Shown one piece after another: positions 6,994 through 12,775 of a stretch of DNA of 13,751 bases (positions within the stretch are counted from its first letter, which is position 1; the number at the start of each line of letters is the position of its first letter). A model generated the notes under the pieces. It was given only the letters and a program-made list of their open reading frames with translations. It was not told the origin of the DNA and made no database searches. The DNA is from DATLFQ01 sp035540915. Lineage in GTDB: Bacteria; Actinomycetota; Acidimicrobiia; Acidimicrobiales; GCA-2861595. A program made the translations under genes and the position numbers. Where the stretch lies: contig DATLFQ010000028.1 in assembly GCA_035540915.1 (NCBI GenBank), forward strand, positions 1 to 13,751, in the 5' to 3' direction.

Positions 6994-7018
6994 CGAGCCA
7001 CCGCCGTCAACGTAGGAT
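6990..7018 (+). promoter_or_regulatory. Strong sigma-70-type promoter, leaderless geometry
   Basis: TTGACG (6990-6995), a 17-base spacer and TAGGAT (7013-7018) form a near-consensus housekeeping promoter. Six bases separate the -10 from the ATG at 7025, so transcription would start at or next to the A of the start codon. No Shine-Dalgarno sequence is present. Confidence 0.75.
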
Positions 7019-7024
7019 GACGGC

Positions 7025-7255
7025 ATGAGCGAGGCGACCGAGCTGGCCGGCGAGGCCGGCAGCCGGGACCCGGCGGTGGGCCTGCGGGCCGTGGCCGCCC
7101 TCCGGCGGCTGCTCGAGCACCTGGAGTCGCTCCAGGTGGACAACGCCCGGGCGCAGGACTGGTCCTGGCAGGACATCGCCGGCGCCCTGGGGGTCAGCAA
7201 GCAGGCGGTGCACAAGAAGCACGCCCGCGCCGGCCTGCTGCGGCGGGGGCGGTAG
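7025..7255 (+). CDS. Small helix-turn-helix DNA-binding protein
   Basis: A 76-residue protein. An N-terminal amphipathic helix (about 18-40, AVGLRAVAALRRLLEHLESL) is followed by a compact HTH at 47-68, WSWQDIAGALGVSKQAVHKK, and a basic tail. Small actinobacterial proteins of this type often sit beside genes for Clp N-terminal-domain proteins and are presumed regulators; that association is family knowledge I recall and cannot check here. The ATG at 7025 is set by the promoter directly upstream. The TAG at 7253-7255 is 2 bases before the GTG of the next ORF, so the two are probably cotranscribed and coupled. Autoregulation through the promoter is plausible but no operator is obvious. Confidence 0.82.
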   Translation: MSEATELAGEAGSRDPAVGLRAVAALRRLLEHLESLQVDNARAQDWSWQDIAGALGVSKQAVHKKHARAGLLRRGR

Positions 7256-7257
7256 CG

Positions 7258-7383
7258 GTGCTCGAGCGGTTCACCCTGCTCGCCGAGGGCGAGGGGGTGG
7301 CGGTACGGGTGCCGGTGGCGCCGGGCGTCGTGACGGACGAGCCGCGGTCCGACGTGCAGTCGGCCCCCGGCCGGGTGGCCTGA
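7258..7383 (+). pseudogene. 5' part of a frame-shifted gene (N-terminal ERFT segment)
   Basis: A 41-codon ORF from GTG 7258 to TGA 7381-7383, with strongly GC-rich third positions up to the stop. It begins MLERFT and contains EGEGVA, phrases reminiscent of the start of Clp N-terminal-domain proteins (ERFT) but with nearly all of that domain absent, so the resemblance is weak. Right at the stop the coding signature passes to the frame one base earlier and continues to 7868. The simplest reading is one gene of about 200 codons with a single-base deletion, or sequencing error, near the C run at 7364-7368 or GGCCTG around 7377-7382. Real gene breakage or recoding are alternatives. Confidence 0.55.
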
Positions 7384-7487
7384 CCCTGCGCCGGCCGCGG
7401 CGCCTGGCCGCCATCTTCGCCGACGACCTCCTGGCGCTCGGTGGCGAGGCCCTGGACCGGTTCGGCGGCGGGGCCGACGCCGTCACC

Positions 7488-7868
7488 GTGCCCATCACCA
7501 TCCCGGTCGACCGCGCCGGGGTCGTCGTGGTGAGCGCTGCGCCTCCGGAGCTGGCCGACCCGACCGCCACCCGCCGACCGGCCCGCCTCACGCTGTCCCG
7601 GGCGGGCGGGCGCCTGGCCGTCGAGCTGGCCTTCTCCGACGGCCGCGAGCTGCGCCTGCCCGGGGTGGGCGGGCCGGTGCCGGCGCCGCTCGGCTCCATC
7701 GTTTTCGACGTCACCACCGACGGCCTGGCCGTGACGGCGACCACTCCGGACGGCGACGCGACGGCGGTCGAGGTGGACGAGGCCACCGCCCGTCAGCTGT
7801 CCACCGCGCTGCTCCTCACCTTCCGGGTCAAGCTCACCCGGGCCGACCGCGATCAGCAGGAGGCGTAG
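7488..7868 (+). CDS. Hypothetical protein, main body of the frame-shifted gene
   Basis: A 126-residue ORF if begun at GTG 7488. Codon bias stays coding-like in this frame back to about 7383, with no ATG, GTG or TTG in between, so the true protein probably continues from the ORF that starts at 7258. The upstream extension reads LTLRRPRRLAAIFADDLLAL. The protein looks like a soluble mixed alpha/beta domain with alternating strands (GVVVVSAAP, RLAVELAF, GLAVTATT) and ends in an alpha-helical STALLLTFRVKL. I do not recognise the family. It follows the HTH gene in the same transcription unit. Its 3' end overlaps the convergent membrane protein gene by 16 bases. Confidence 0.6.
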   Translation: MPITIPVDRAGVVVVSAAPPELADPTATRRPARLTLSRAGGRLAVELAFSDGRELRLPGVGGPVPAPLGSIVFDVTTDGLAVTATTPDGDATAVEVDEATARQLSTALLLTFRVKLTRADRDQQEA

Positions 7869-9259
7869 ACCTGCCAGAGGCCGCGGCCGCCGATTCGGGT
7901 GAAGCCGGGCGGCACCACCGGGGCCGGCGTCGCGCCGGCGGCCAGGGCCGACCGGAACACCACCCCGGGGGCCGCCGGCGGGTCGTCGGGCTCCACCTCG
8001 TGCTTGGCCACCCCCAGGCGGTAGGCGGCGAGCGGGCCCCGGAGGCGCCCGACGTAGGGCGCCCCGCAGGCCAGGACGGCCCCTCGCCCGCCAGCCGCCT
8101 CCACCGCGTGCAGAAGGTCGGCCTGCAGCCGCCACTGGTGCGCCTGCTCGGCCCGCATCCCGCCCAGGGCCGCCGCCCGCGTCACCACGGCCACCCCGAC
8201 CGCCACCACCACCGCGCCGGCAACCGCCCACCGGAGCGAACGTGGTGCGAAATCGCGCGCTGGGGCGCGCGATGTGGCACCAAGTACGAGCCGGTGGGCA
8301 GCTCCCGCCAGCCCGACGGCGCCGGTGACCGAGACCAGCGCGGCGCCGAACAGGGAGTACCGGGCCTCGCCCGAGAAACCGGCCTGGGCCATGGCGGCGA
8401 CGACGGCGATCCAGGCGGCCCCCGCCGCGGCCGGGACGAGCGCCGCCCCAGCGGCGGTGTCGCGCCGGCGGTACCGGCGCCAGCACAGGAACGCCACCCC
8501 GACCCACAGCGGCCACAGCACCTGCGCCGCCGCCTCCCCGAGCGAGGCCAGAGCCGGGACCGAGGCGAGCGCCGGGTGCCCGGCCTCGGCCACCTGGGCC
8601 CGCGCCGCCGACCGCAGCAGGTCCCCCGACCCGATCAGCTCCGGGACGAGCCACGCCAGCGGCACGGCCGCCGCTGCGCCGGCGAGCAGGGAGCGGTCCT
8701 GCGGGCGGCGCCGCCAGAGCCTGGCCCCGGCGAGCAAGAGGAACGGCCACGCCTCCACCCGGAGCAGCCCGCACCCGACCGCGCACCCGACCGACCAGCG
8801 CGGCCGCCCGGCCGCCCAGGCCTCGGCGGCCGCCAGCGCGAGGGCCAGGACCATGGCCTCCGACACGCCCGACGCCGACAGGGGCAGCAACCGCCCGCAC
8901 AGGGCCACGGCCAGGCCTGCGAACACGCCGGCCACCACCGACCCGCCGCCCAGCCGGCGACCGAGACGGAACGCCAGCCAGACCGCCACCGCCGCCGCCG
9001 CCCGGGCCAGCAGCACCCATGCCACCGGGGCGGCCGGGCCGAGCACCGACAGCACGGCGGTGACCGCGACCGGGAGCGGCTTGAAGGCGGGCCCCTCGAG
9101 GGTGTGCAGCTCGCCCGCGGCGATCTCGCGCCCCCACAGCAGCCAGGCCCACGGGTCGTAGGACGGGGCGGGCAGGACCAGGAGCGCCGAGAGCACGGTG
9201 ACCGCCCCGATGGCGGCGACGACCGCGGCACACCGGACGGGCGTCGAGCGGCCTGGCAC
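7853..9259 (-). CDS. Polytopic membrane protein, probable GT-C-type glycosyltransferase
   Basis: A 468-residue protein with about ten membrane helices and a hydrophilic C-terminal part of about 110 residues. After the first helix comes SYDPWAWLLWGREI (33-46), with acidic residues Asp35 and Glu45, then GPAFKPLPV. This acidic first extracytoplasmic loop is typical of GT-C enzymes, which use lipid-linked sugars. A specific subfamily (GT39, GT83 or mannosyltransferase-like) cannot be named, and a non-enzymatic membrane protein is possible. The GTG at 9259 is preceded by TAGCCT 8 bases upstream and no Shine-Dalgarno sequence. A 40-base palindrome lies inside the gene and is translated in frame between two helices. 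The 3' end overlaps the convergent gene by 16 bases. Confidence 0.7.
   Translation of the reverse strand: MPGRSTPVRCAAVVAAIGAVTVLSALLVLPAPSYDPWAWLLWGREIAAGELHTLEGPAFKPLPVAVTAVLSVLGPAAPVAWVLLARAAAAVAVWLAFRLGRRLGGGSVVAGVFAGLAVALCGRLLPLSASGVSEAMVLALALAAAEAWAAGRPRWSVGCAVGCGLLRVEAWPFLLLAGARLWRRRPQDRSLLAGAAAAVPLAWLVPELIGSGDLLRSAARAQVAEAGHPALASVPALASLGEAAAQVLWPLWVGVAFLCWRRYRRRDTAAGAALVPAAAGAAWIAVVAAMAQAGFSGEARYSLFGAALVSVTGAVGLAGAAHRLVLGATSRAPARDFAPRSLRWAVAGAVVVAVGVAVVTRAAALGGMRAEQAHQWRLQADLLHAVEAAGGRGAVLACGAPYVGRLRGPLAAYRLGVAKHEVEPDDPPAAPGVVFRSALAAGATPAPVVPPGFTRIGGRGLWQVYASC
8243..8282. repeat. 40-base interrupted palindrome inside the membrane protein gene
   Basis: Arms TGGTGC and ATCGCGCGC are mirrored by GCGCGCGAT and GCACCA around a 4-base TGGG loop, with only a 3-base mismatch (GAA opposite GTG) between the two paired blocks. 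Fifteen of 18 arm positions pair. The element is multiple-of-three compatible, and the minus-strand gene reads through it as GATSRAPARDFAP between two hydrophobic stretches. It looks like a REP-type mobile palindrome, but no second copy lies in this window. Confidence 0.6.
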
Positions 9260-9267
9260 GCAGCCGA

Positions 9268-9273
9268 AGGCTA
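9268..9273 (-). promoter_or_regulatory. Possible -10 box of the GT-C-like gene
   Basis: TAGCCT on the minus strand, in the context GTAGCCTTC, lies 8 bases before the GTG at 9259. The same 9-base string precedes the PsiE-like gene. There is no convincing -35 or Shine-Dalgarno sequence. Confidence 0.35.
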
Positions 9274-9310
9274 CGGAAACGCGACCCAGCTCGGCCGGCC
9301 GCAGGCGGGT

Positions 9311-9331
9311 GACGGGCCGGCCGGGCCCGTC
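9311..9331 (-). terminator. Hairpin downstream of the cupredoxin lipoprotein gene
   Basis: GACGGGCC and GGCCCGTC form a perfect 8-base stem with a 5-base loop, 11 bases after the TAG stop on the minus strand and before the next gene. No U tract follows. A terminator or 3' stabiliser is likely. Confidence 0.5.
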
Positions 9332-9342
9332 GGAGGGCCGCC

Positions 9343-9921
9343 CTACTTCACGTCGAGCTCGGCGAACATGCCGCGGGCGGCGTGCGGCGGCGAGTCGCTC
9401 TGCGGCGGCCCCTCGGCTTCGGGGTCGAGGACGACGGCCGGGTCGGCCCCGACGGGGATGAAGCAGACGACCGCGTAGCGGCCCGGCTGGGAGATGGTGC
9501 CGTCGCCCACCGCCTGGATGACCTCGCCGCGGTTGGGGCCGGCGAGCAGGACGGTGGCCGGAGGCCCGGACCCGAACAGGGCCTGGATCTCCTCCTCCGG
9601 GAGCTGGACCAGTTCCGACACGGGCCGGGTCTCGGTGTCGGGGATCCGGACCGCCACGAACTCGTGGGCCTCGACCGTCGAGGTGTTCACGAAGTTGATC
9701 TTGGTGCCGGCACCGATCTCGGCCGGCAGGCCCTGGAACTCGTAGTCGACGGCGGTCACCGTGACGGTCTCGGCGGCAGGGGCGGCAGACGTGCTGGTCT
9801 CGGCCGGCTCCTGGTCGCCGGGCGTGGCGCTGACGTCCTCGTCGTCGTCGCCGCAGGCGGCCACGAAGGCAGTCGCGGCCAGGAGCACTGCGGCCAGGCG
9901 GCGTCGGGGGCGTGTCGTCAT
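9343..9921 (-). CDS. Cupredoxin-like copper-binding lipoprotein
   Basis: A 192-residue exported lipoprotein. The signal peptide MTTRPRRRLAAVLLA... ends in a lipobox FVAAC with the modified Cys23, followed by an acidic and Ser/Thr/Ala/Pro-rich linker (24-52). The remaining domain has strands VTVTAVDYEF and INFVNTS. Candidate type-1 copper ligands in the usual order are His86 (AHEFV), Cys153 (VVCFIP), His180 (PPHAARGM) and Met185. This fits a plastocyanin/azurin-like fold tethered outside the membrane, acting in electron transfer or copper handling; the partner is unknown. The ATG at 9921 is supported by a GAGGAGAGG Shine-Dalgarno sequence immediately upstream. It lies 101 bases after the exporter permease with no clear terminator between, so cotranscription is possible. 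A non-copper cupredoxin fold is the alternative. Confidence 0.83.
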   Translation of the reverse strand: MTTRPRRRLAAVLLAATAFVAACGDDDEDVSATPGDQEPAETSTSAAPAAETVTVTAVDYEFQGLPAEIGAGTKINFVNTSTVEAHEFVAVRIPDTETRPVSELVQLPEEEIQALFGSGPPATVLLAGPNRGEVIQAVGDGTISQPGRYAVVCFIPVGADPAVVLDPEAEGPPQSDSPPHAARGMFAELDVK

Positions 9922-10022
9922 CTGCCTCTCCTCGTTCGTTAGTCGTCGTACGAGCGGCCCGCCCCGGGGCCCGGCGACCACCTTCCCCCAGACGATGCGG
10001 CCGACGCCAGCGACCTCGCCGC

Positions 10023-10859
10023 TCAGCGGGTCGACGAGGTGAACTTCCGGCAGGCGAGGAACCCGAACACCACCGTGATGGCGGCGGCCCAGGCCAGCGC
10101 CAGCCAGAGATCCGAACCGGCGGCCCGCCCGTTGTAGAGGGCCCGGACCGCGTTGGTGGCGATGGTGAACGGGTTGTTCCGGGCGATGGGCTCCAACCAG
10201 GAGGGCATGGTGCTCGGGTCCACGAACGCCGACGACACGAACGTGAGCGGGAAGATCCAGGTGAAGCTGGCGGAGTTGGCCGCCTCGACGGAGCCGACCG
10301 ACACGCCCAGCAGCGCGTTCACCCAGGTGAACGCGTAGGCGAAGCTCAACAGGAGCGCCGTCGCCGCCGCTGCCTCGGCCAGCGTGCCCTCGAAGCGGAA
10401 GCCGATGGCGAAGGCGACCGCCAGCATCACGACGAAGGTGATGAGGTTGCGCAGCAGGTCCGCGAACGTCCGCCCGACGAGCACCGCCGGCGGGTACATC
10501 GGCAGGGACCGCAGCCGGTCGGCGATGCCCTTGCTCATGTCCTCGGCCAGCCCCACGGCGGCGAAGGTCGAGCCGAACAGCACGGTCTGGGCGAAGATCC
10601 CGGGAAGCAGGAACTGCTTGTAGTCGTCGAAGCCGGGGACGCGGATGGAGCCGCCGAAGACGTAGGTGAACAGCAGCACGAACATCACCGGCTGGATGGT
10701 CGAGAAGGCCAGCACCTCGGGGTTGCGGGGCAGGGCCCGCAGGTGCCGGCTGGCCTCGGTCCAGCTGTCGCGCAGCGCCCAGGTCAGGCCCGACGGCGTC
10801 TCCTCGCGGGCGTCGGGCGCCGCCAAAGTGTCGACGCTCACCGACGCACCCCCGCTCAT
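10023..10859 (-). CDS. ABC-2 type exporter permease, DrrB-like
   Basis: A 278-residue permease with about six membrane helices beginning near residue 52 (PVMFVLLFTYVFGG). The conserved cytoplasmic motif of DrrB-type permeases is visible as EDMSKGIADRLRSLP (106-120). WIFPLTFVSSAFV and ARNNPFT (226-232) are typical of the last helices. The protein should pair with the adjacent ATPase to export a drug, lipid or other hydrophobic compound. Its ATG overlaps the ATPase stop as ATGA (10859-10856), so the two are translationally coupled. The first 25 residues are polar and variable. The substrate cannot be told from sequence. Confidence 0.9.
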   Translation of the reverse strand: MSGGASVSVDTLAAPDAREETPSGLTWALRDSWTEASRHLRALPRNPEVLAFSTIQPVMFVLLFTYVFGGSIRVPGFDDYKQFLLPGIFAQTVLFGSTFAAVGLAEDMSKGIADRLRSLPMYPPAVLVGRTFADLLRNLITFVVMLAVAFAIGFRFEGTLAEAAAATALLLSFAYAFTWVNALLGVSVGSVEAANSASFTWIFPLTFVSSAFVDPSTMPSWLEPIARNNPFTIATNAVRALYNGRAAGSDLWLALAWAAAITVVFGFLACRKFTSSTR

Positions 10860-11884
10860 CGACGCACCCCCGCCTCACCGGCGGCCGGCGCCGCCGGGTC
10901 GGCGCCAGCGGCGCCCTCGGTTCCGGGCTCGGTGGCGGCCTCCTCGTCGGTCGCCGGGTGGCCGGTGAGCGCGAAGAACACGTCGTCCAGCGTGCTGCGC
11001 CGGGTGCGCACGTCGACCACCTCGATCCCCGCCGAGTCGAGATCGCGCACCACGGCGGGCACGACCCCGGTCAGGTCGTCCATCGGGACGGTGACGACGC
11101 TGCCCTCCGCCTGGGCCCCGACCGTGCCGCAGGCACGCGGCGCCAGCAGCTCGACGACCCGACCGGCGTCGGCCGGGTCGGCCAGCACGACCTCGACGAG
11201 CTCGCCGCCGACCCGCCGCTTCAGCTCGTCGGCTGTGCCCCGCGCGATGGCGGTCCCATGGTCGATCACCACGATCTCGTCGGCCAGCCGGTCCGCCTCG
11301 TCGAGGTACTGCGTCGTCAACAAGGTGGTGGTGCCGCTGCGCCCCAACTCGTCGATGACGTCCCACATCCCCTGGCGGCTGCGGGGGTCGAGCCCGGTGG
11401 TCGGCTCGTCGAGGAAGAGAACCGACGGGCGGCCGATCAGGCTCATGGCGATGTCGAGCCGCCGGCGCATGCCGCCCGAATAGGTCCTGGCCACCCGGTC
11501 GGCGGCCTCGTCCAGGTCGAAGCGCTCGAGCAGCTCTCGCGCCCGGCGACGGGCCTCGGCGGTGCGCAGGTGGAACAGGCGCCCCACGTGCTGCAGGTTC
11601 TCGAACCCCGTCAGCCGCTCGTCGACCGCGGCGAACTGCCCGGTCAGGCCGATGCGGGCCCGGGCCCGCCGCGGCTCCGCCAGCACGTCGATCCCGTCGA
11701 TCACGGCCCGGCCGGCGTCGGGCCGCAGGAGGGTGCACAGGATGCGGACCACGGTGGTCTTGCCGGCACCGTTCGGCCCGAGCAGGCCGAGCACGGTGCC
11801 CCGCTCGATGTGGAAGTCCACGCCCTGCAGGGCCTCGGTCTCGCCGAACCGCTTGGACAGGCCCTCGGCCACGACGGCGCTCAC
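10856..11884 (-). CDS. ABC exporter ATP-binding protein, DrrA-like
   Basis: A 342-residue ATPase. Walker A is GPNGAGKTT (36-44), Q-loop Gln83, signature YSGGMRRRL (135-143), Walker B VLFLDEP with catalytic Glu160 and D-loop GLDP. The switch histidine position reads TTQYLDEA: Gln in place of the usual His, as is common in the DrrA/daunorubicin-resistance group. The C-terminal region (about 225-310) includes RRSTLDDVFFALTG, also typical of DrrA, followed by an Ala/Glu/Pro-rich tail. The GTG start at 11884 has GGAAGGGAG about 6 bases upstream. It lies first in the exporter operon and is divergent from a degraded HTH regulator remnant. Substrate unknown. Confidence 0.93.
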   Translation of the reverse strand: MSAVVAEGLSKRFGETEALQGVDFHIERGTVLGLLGPNGAGKTTVVRILCTLLRPDAGRAVIDGIDVLAEPRRARARIGLTGQFAAVDERLTGFENLQHVGRLFHLRTAEARRRARELLERFDLDEAADRVARTYSGGMRRRLDIAMSLIGRPSVLFLDEPTTGLDPRSRQGMWDVIDELGRSGTTTLLTTQYLDEADRLADEIVVIDHGTAIARGTADELKRRVGGELVEVVLADPADAGRVVELLAPRACGTVGAQAEGSVVTVPMDDLTGVVPAVVRDLDSAGIEVVDVRTRRSTLDDVFFALTGHPATDEEAATEPGTEGAAGADPAAPAAGEAGVRR

Positions 11885-11995
11885 GGGCGACTCCCTTCCG
11901 TCGGTGCCACGCCGGCAGAACCATAGGACCTGTCGCAGTCAGATCTGGCCGCAATTTCGCGGGAACCTTCCGACCGTGAGCCGACCCCCGGTTCG

Positions 11996-12281
11996 GTGCA
12001 ACTGCTGTCGCTGATCCAGAGGCACGCCTTCCGGACCGGCGCCGAGCTGGCGTCCGGACTCGAGTTGAGCGCCCGCACGCTCGAACGCGACGTCGAGCGG
12101 CTGCGCGGCCTGGCTGCCCGGTCGAGGCGAGCTCCTTCTGTTCGACATCATCGACGCTCGCGCCACCCGCGCCCTGCCGCTGCCCACCGACGGCGGGGAC
12201 CTGCTCCCGCGCCCATGGCCGCGGCACTGGCCGCCCACCACCAGCGCGCCCAGTACCGGGCCGAGCGTGAGCGCCTCGTGA
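11996..12281 (+). pseudogene. Truncated and frame-shifted HTH regulator remnant (YafY/WYL-type N-terminus)
   Basis: This covers most of the 417-base gap between the ATPase and VOC genes. From GTG 11996 the frame reads VQLLSLIQRHAFRTGAELAS, then SARTLERDVERLRGL. This is the winged HTH of DeoR/YafY-type regulators that carry a C-terminal WYL domain. After about 40 codons the coding bias moves to the next frame (from about 12111), which reads GELLLFDIIDARATRALPL and stops at TGA 12279-12281. The expected roughly 300-residue protein with its WYL domain is missing. A working small regulator of 127 codons in the first frame (to 12379) is possible but would run antisense into the VOC gene. No Shine-Dalgarno sequence was found. 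The second-frame segment is not recognised. Confidence 0.5.
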
Positions 12282-12301
12282 GAGCGATGGAAGCGGTCAG
12301 G

Positions 12302-12715
12302 TCACGGAGTCTCGACCGGTTCCGCGTTCACCATCCAGGGGGTGCCGAACCGGTCCACGCACATGCCGAACCGCGGTGACCAGAACGTCTCGGCCATCGG
12401 CATGGTGGTGGTGCCGCCGTCGGTCAGCGCCTCGAAGACCCGCTCCGCCTCGGCGACGTCGGCCACGCTGTAGTTGACCTGCATGCCCTGGACCGGCCCG
12501 AAGTCGGGGGACGGATCGTCCGACGCCATCAGCAGCTGGCCGTCGAACATCAGCGCCGCGTGCATCACCAGGTCGGCCTGGCCCTCCGCCACCGGCACCT
12601 CGGGCGGCGCGTCGGCCATCGACAGCACCGTCAACTCGCCGCCGAAGATCTCCTGGTACCGGGTGAACGCCTCCCGGCAGTTGCCGCCGAACATCAGGTA
12701 AGGGTGGAGCGCCAT
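12302..12715 (-). CDS. PhnB-like VOC (glyoxalase fold) family protein
   Basis: A 137-residue single-domain protein of the PhnB/3-demethylubiquinone-methyltransferase-like branch of the VOC superfamily. Landmarks are PYLMFGGNCREAFTRYQEIFGG (split here: PYLMFGGNC 5-13, then a helix to GG26), MHAALMFDGQLLMASD (51-66), MQVNYSV (78-84) and WSPRFGMCVDRFGTPWM (112-128). Such proteins form dimers and are mostly of unknown substrate; the classic glyoxalase metal ligands are not clearly complete. The ATG at 12715 has an AGGAGG Shine-Dalgarno sequence 4 bases upstream. It stands alone between the regulator remnant and the repeat protein and is probably its own unit. Confidence 0.88.
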   Translation of the reverse strand: MALHPYLMFGGNCREAFTRYQEIFGGELTVLSMADAPPEVPVAEGQADLVMHAALMFDGQLLMASDDPSPDFGPVQGMQVNYSVADVAEAERVFEALTDGGTTTMPMAETFWSPRFGMCVDRFGTPWMVNAEPVETP

Positions 12716-12737
12716 GGGTCCTCCTCGGTCGGGTCAT

Positions 12738-12760
12738 CGTCGTCGGTCAGTCTGACGACG
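12738..12760 (-). terminator. Hairpin after the repeat-protein gene
   Basis: CGTCGTC and GACGACG form a 7-base stem around a 9-base loop, about 15 bases downstream of the TGA of the repeat protein on the minus strand and before the VOC ribosome binding site. It is a plausible terminator without a U tract. An alternative shorter fold pairs GTCA with TGAC. Confidence 0.45.
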
Positions 12761-12775
12761 TCGGAGAATCGGACA

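Noticed and set aside
7194..9233. 679-codon minus-strand ORF over the GT-C-like gene and the frame-shifted gene
   Set aside because: Gly/Arg-rich shadow that crosses two genes; the frame at 7853-9259 has clear membrane helices and better codon bias.
8000..9478. 492-codon plus-strand ORF
   Set aside because: His/Gln/Arg-rich antisense translation without domains.
9961..9970. GCCCCGGGGC palindrome between the permease and the lipoprotein as a terminator
   Set aside because: Perfect 10-base palindrome but no loop and no U tract; expected often by chance at this base composition.
9343..10878. Single 511-codon minus-strand ORF spanning the lipoprotein and the permease
   Set aside because: Its first part is an out-of-frame reading of the permease; the real lipoprotein starts at ATG 9921 with its own ribosome site and lipobox.
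11885..11930. TATGGT upstream of the DrrA-like gene as a promoter
   Set aside because: The hexamer fits TANNNT but no -35 at suitable spacing was found, so it is not listed as a feature.
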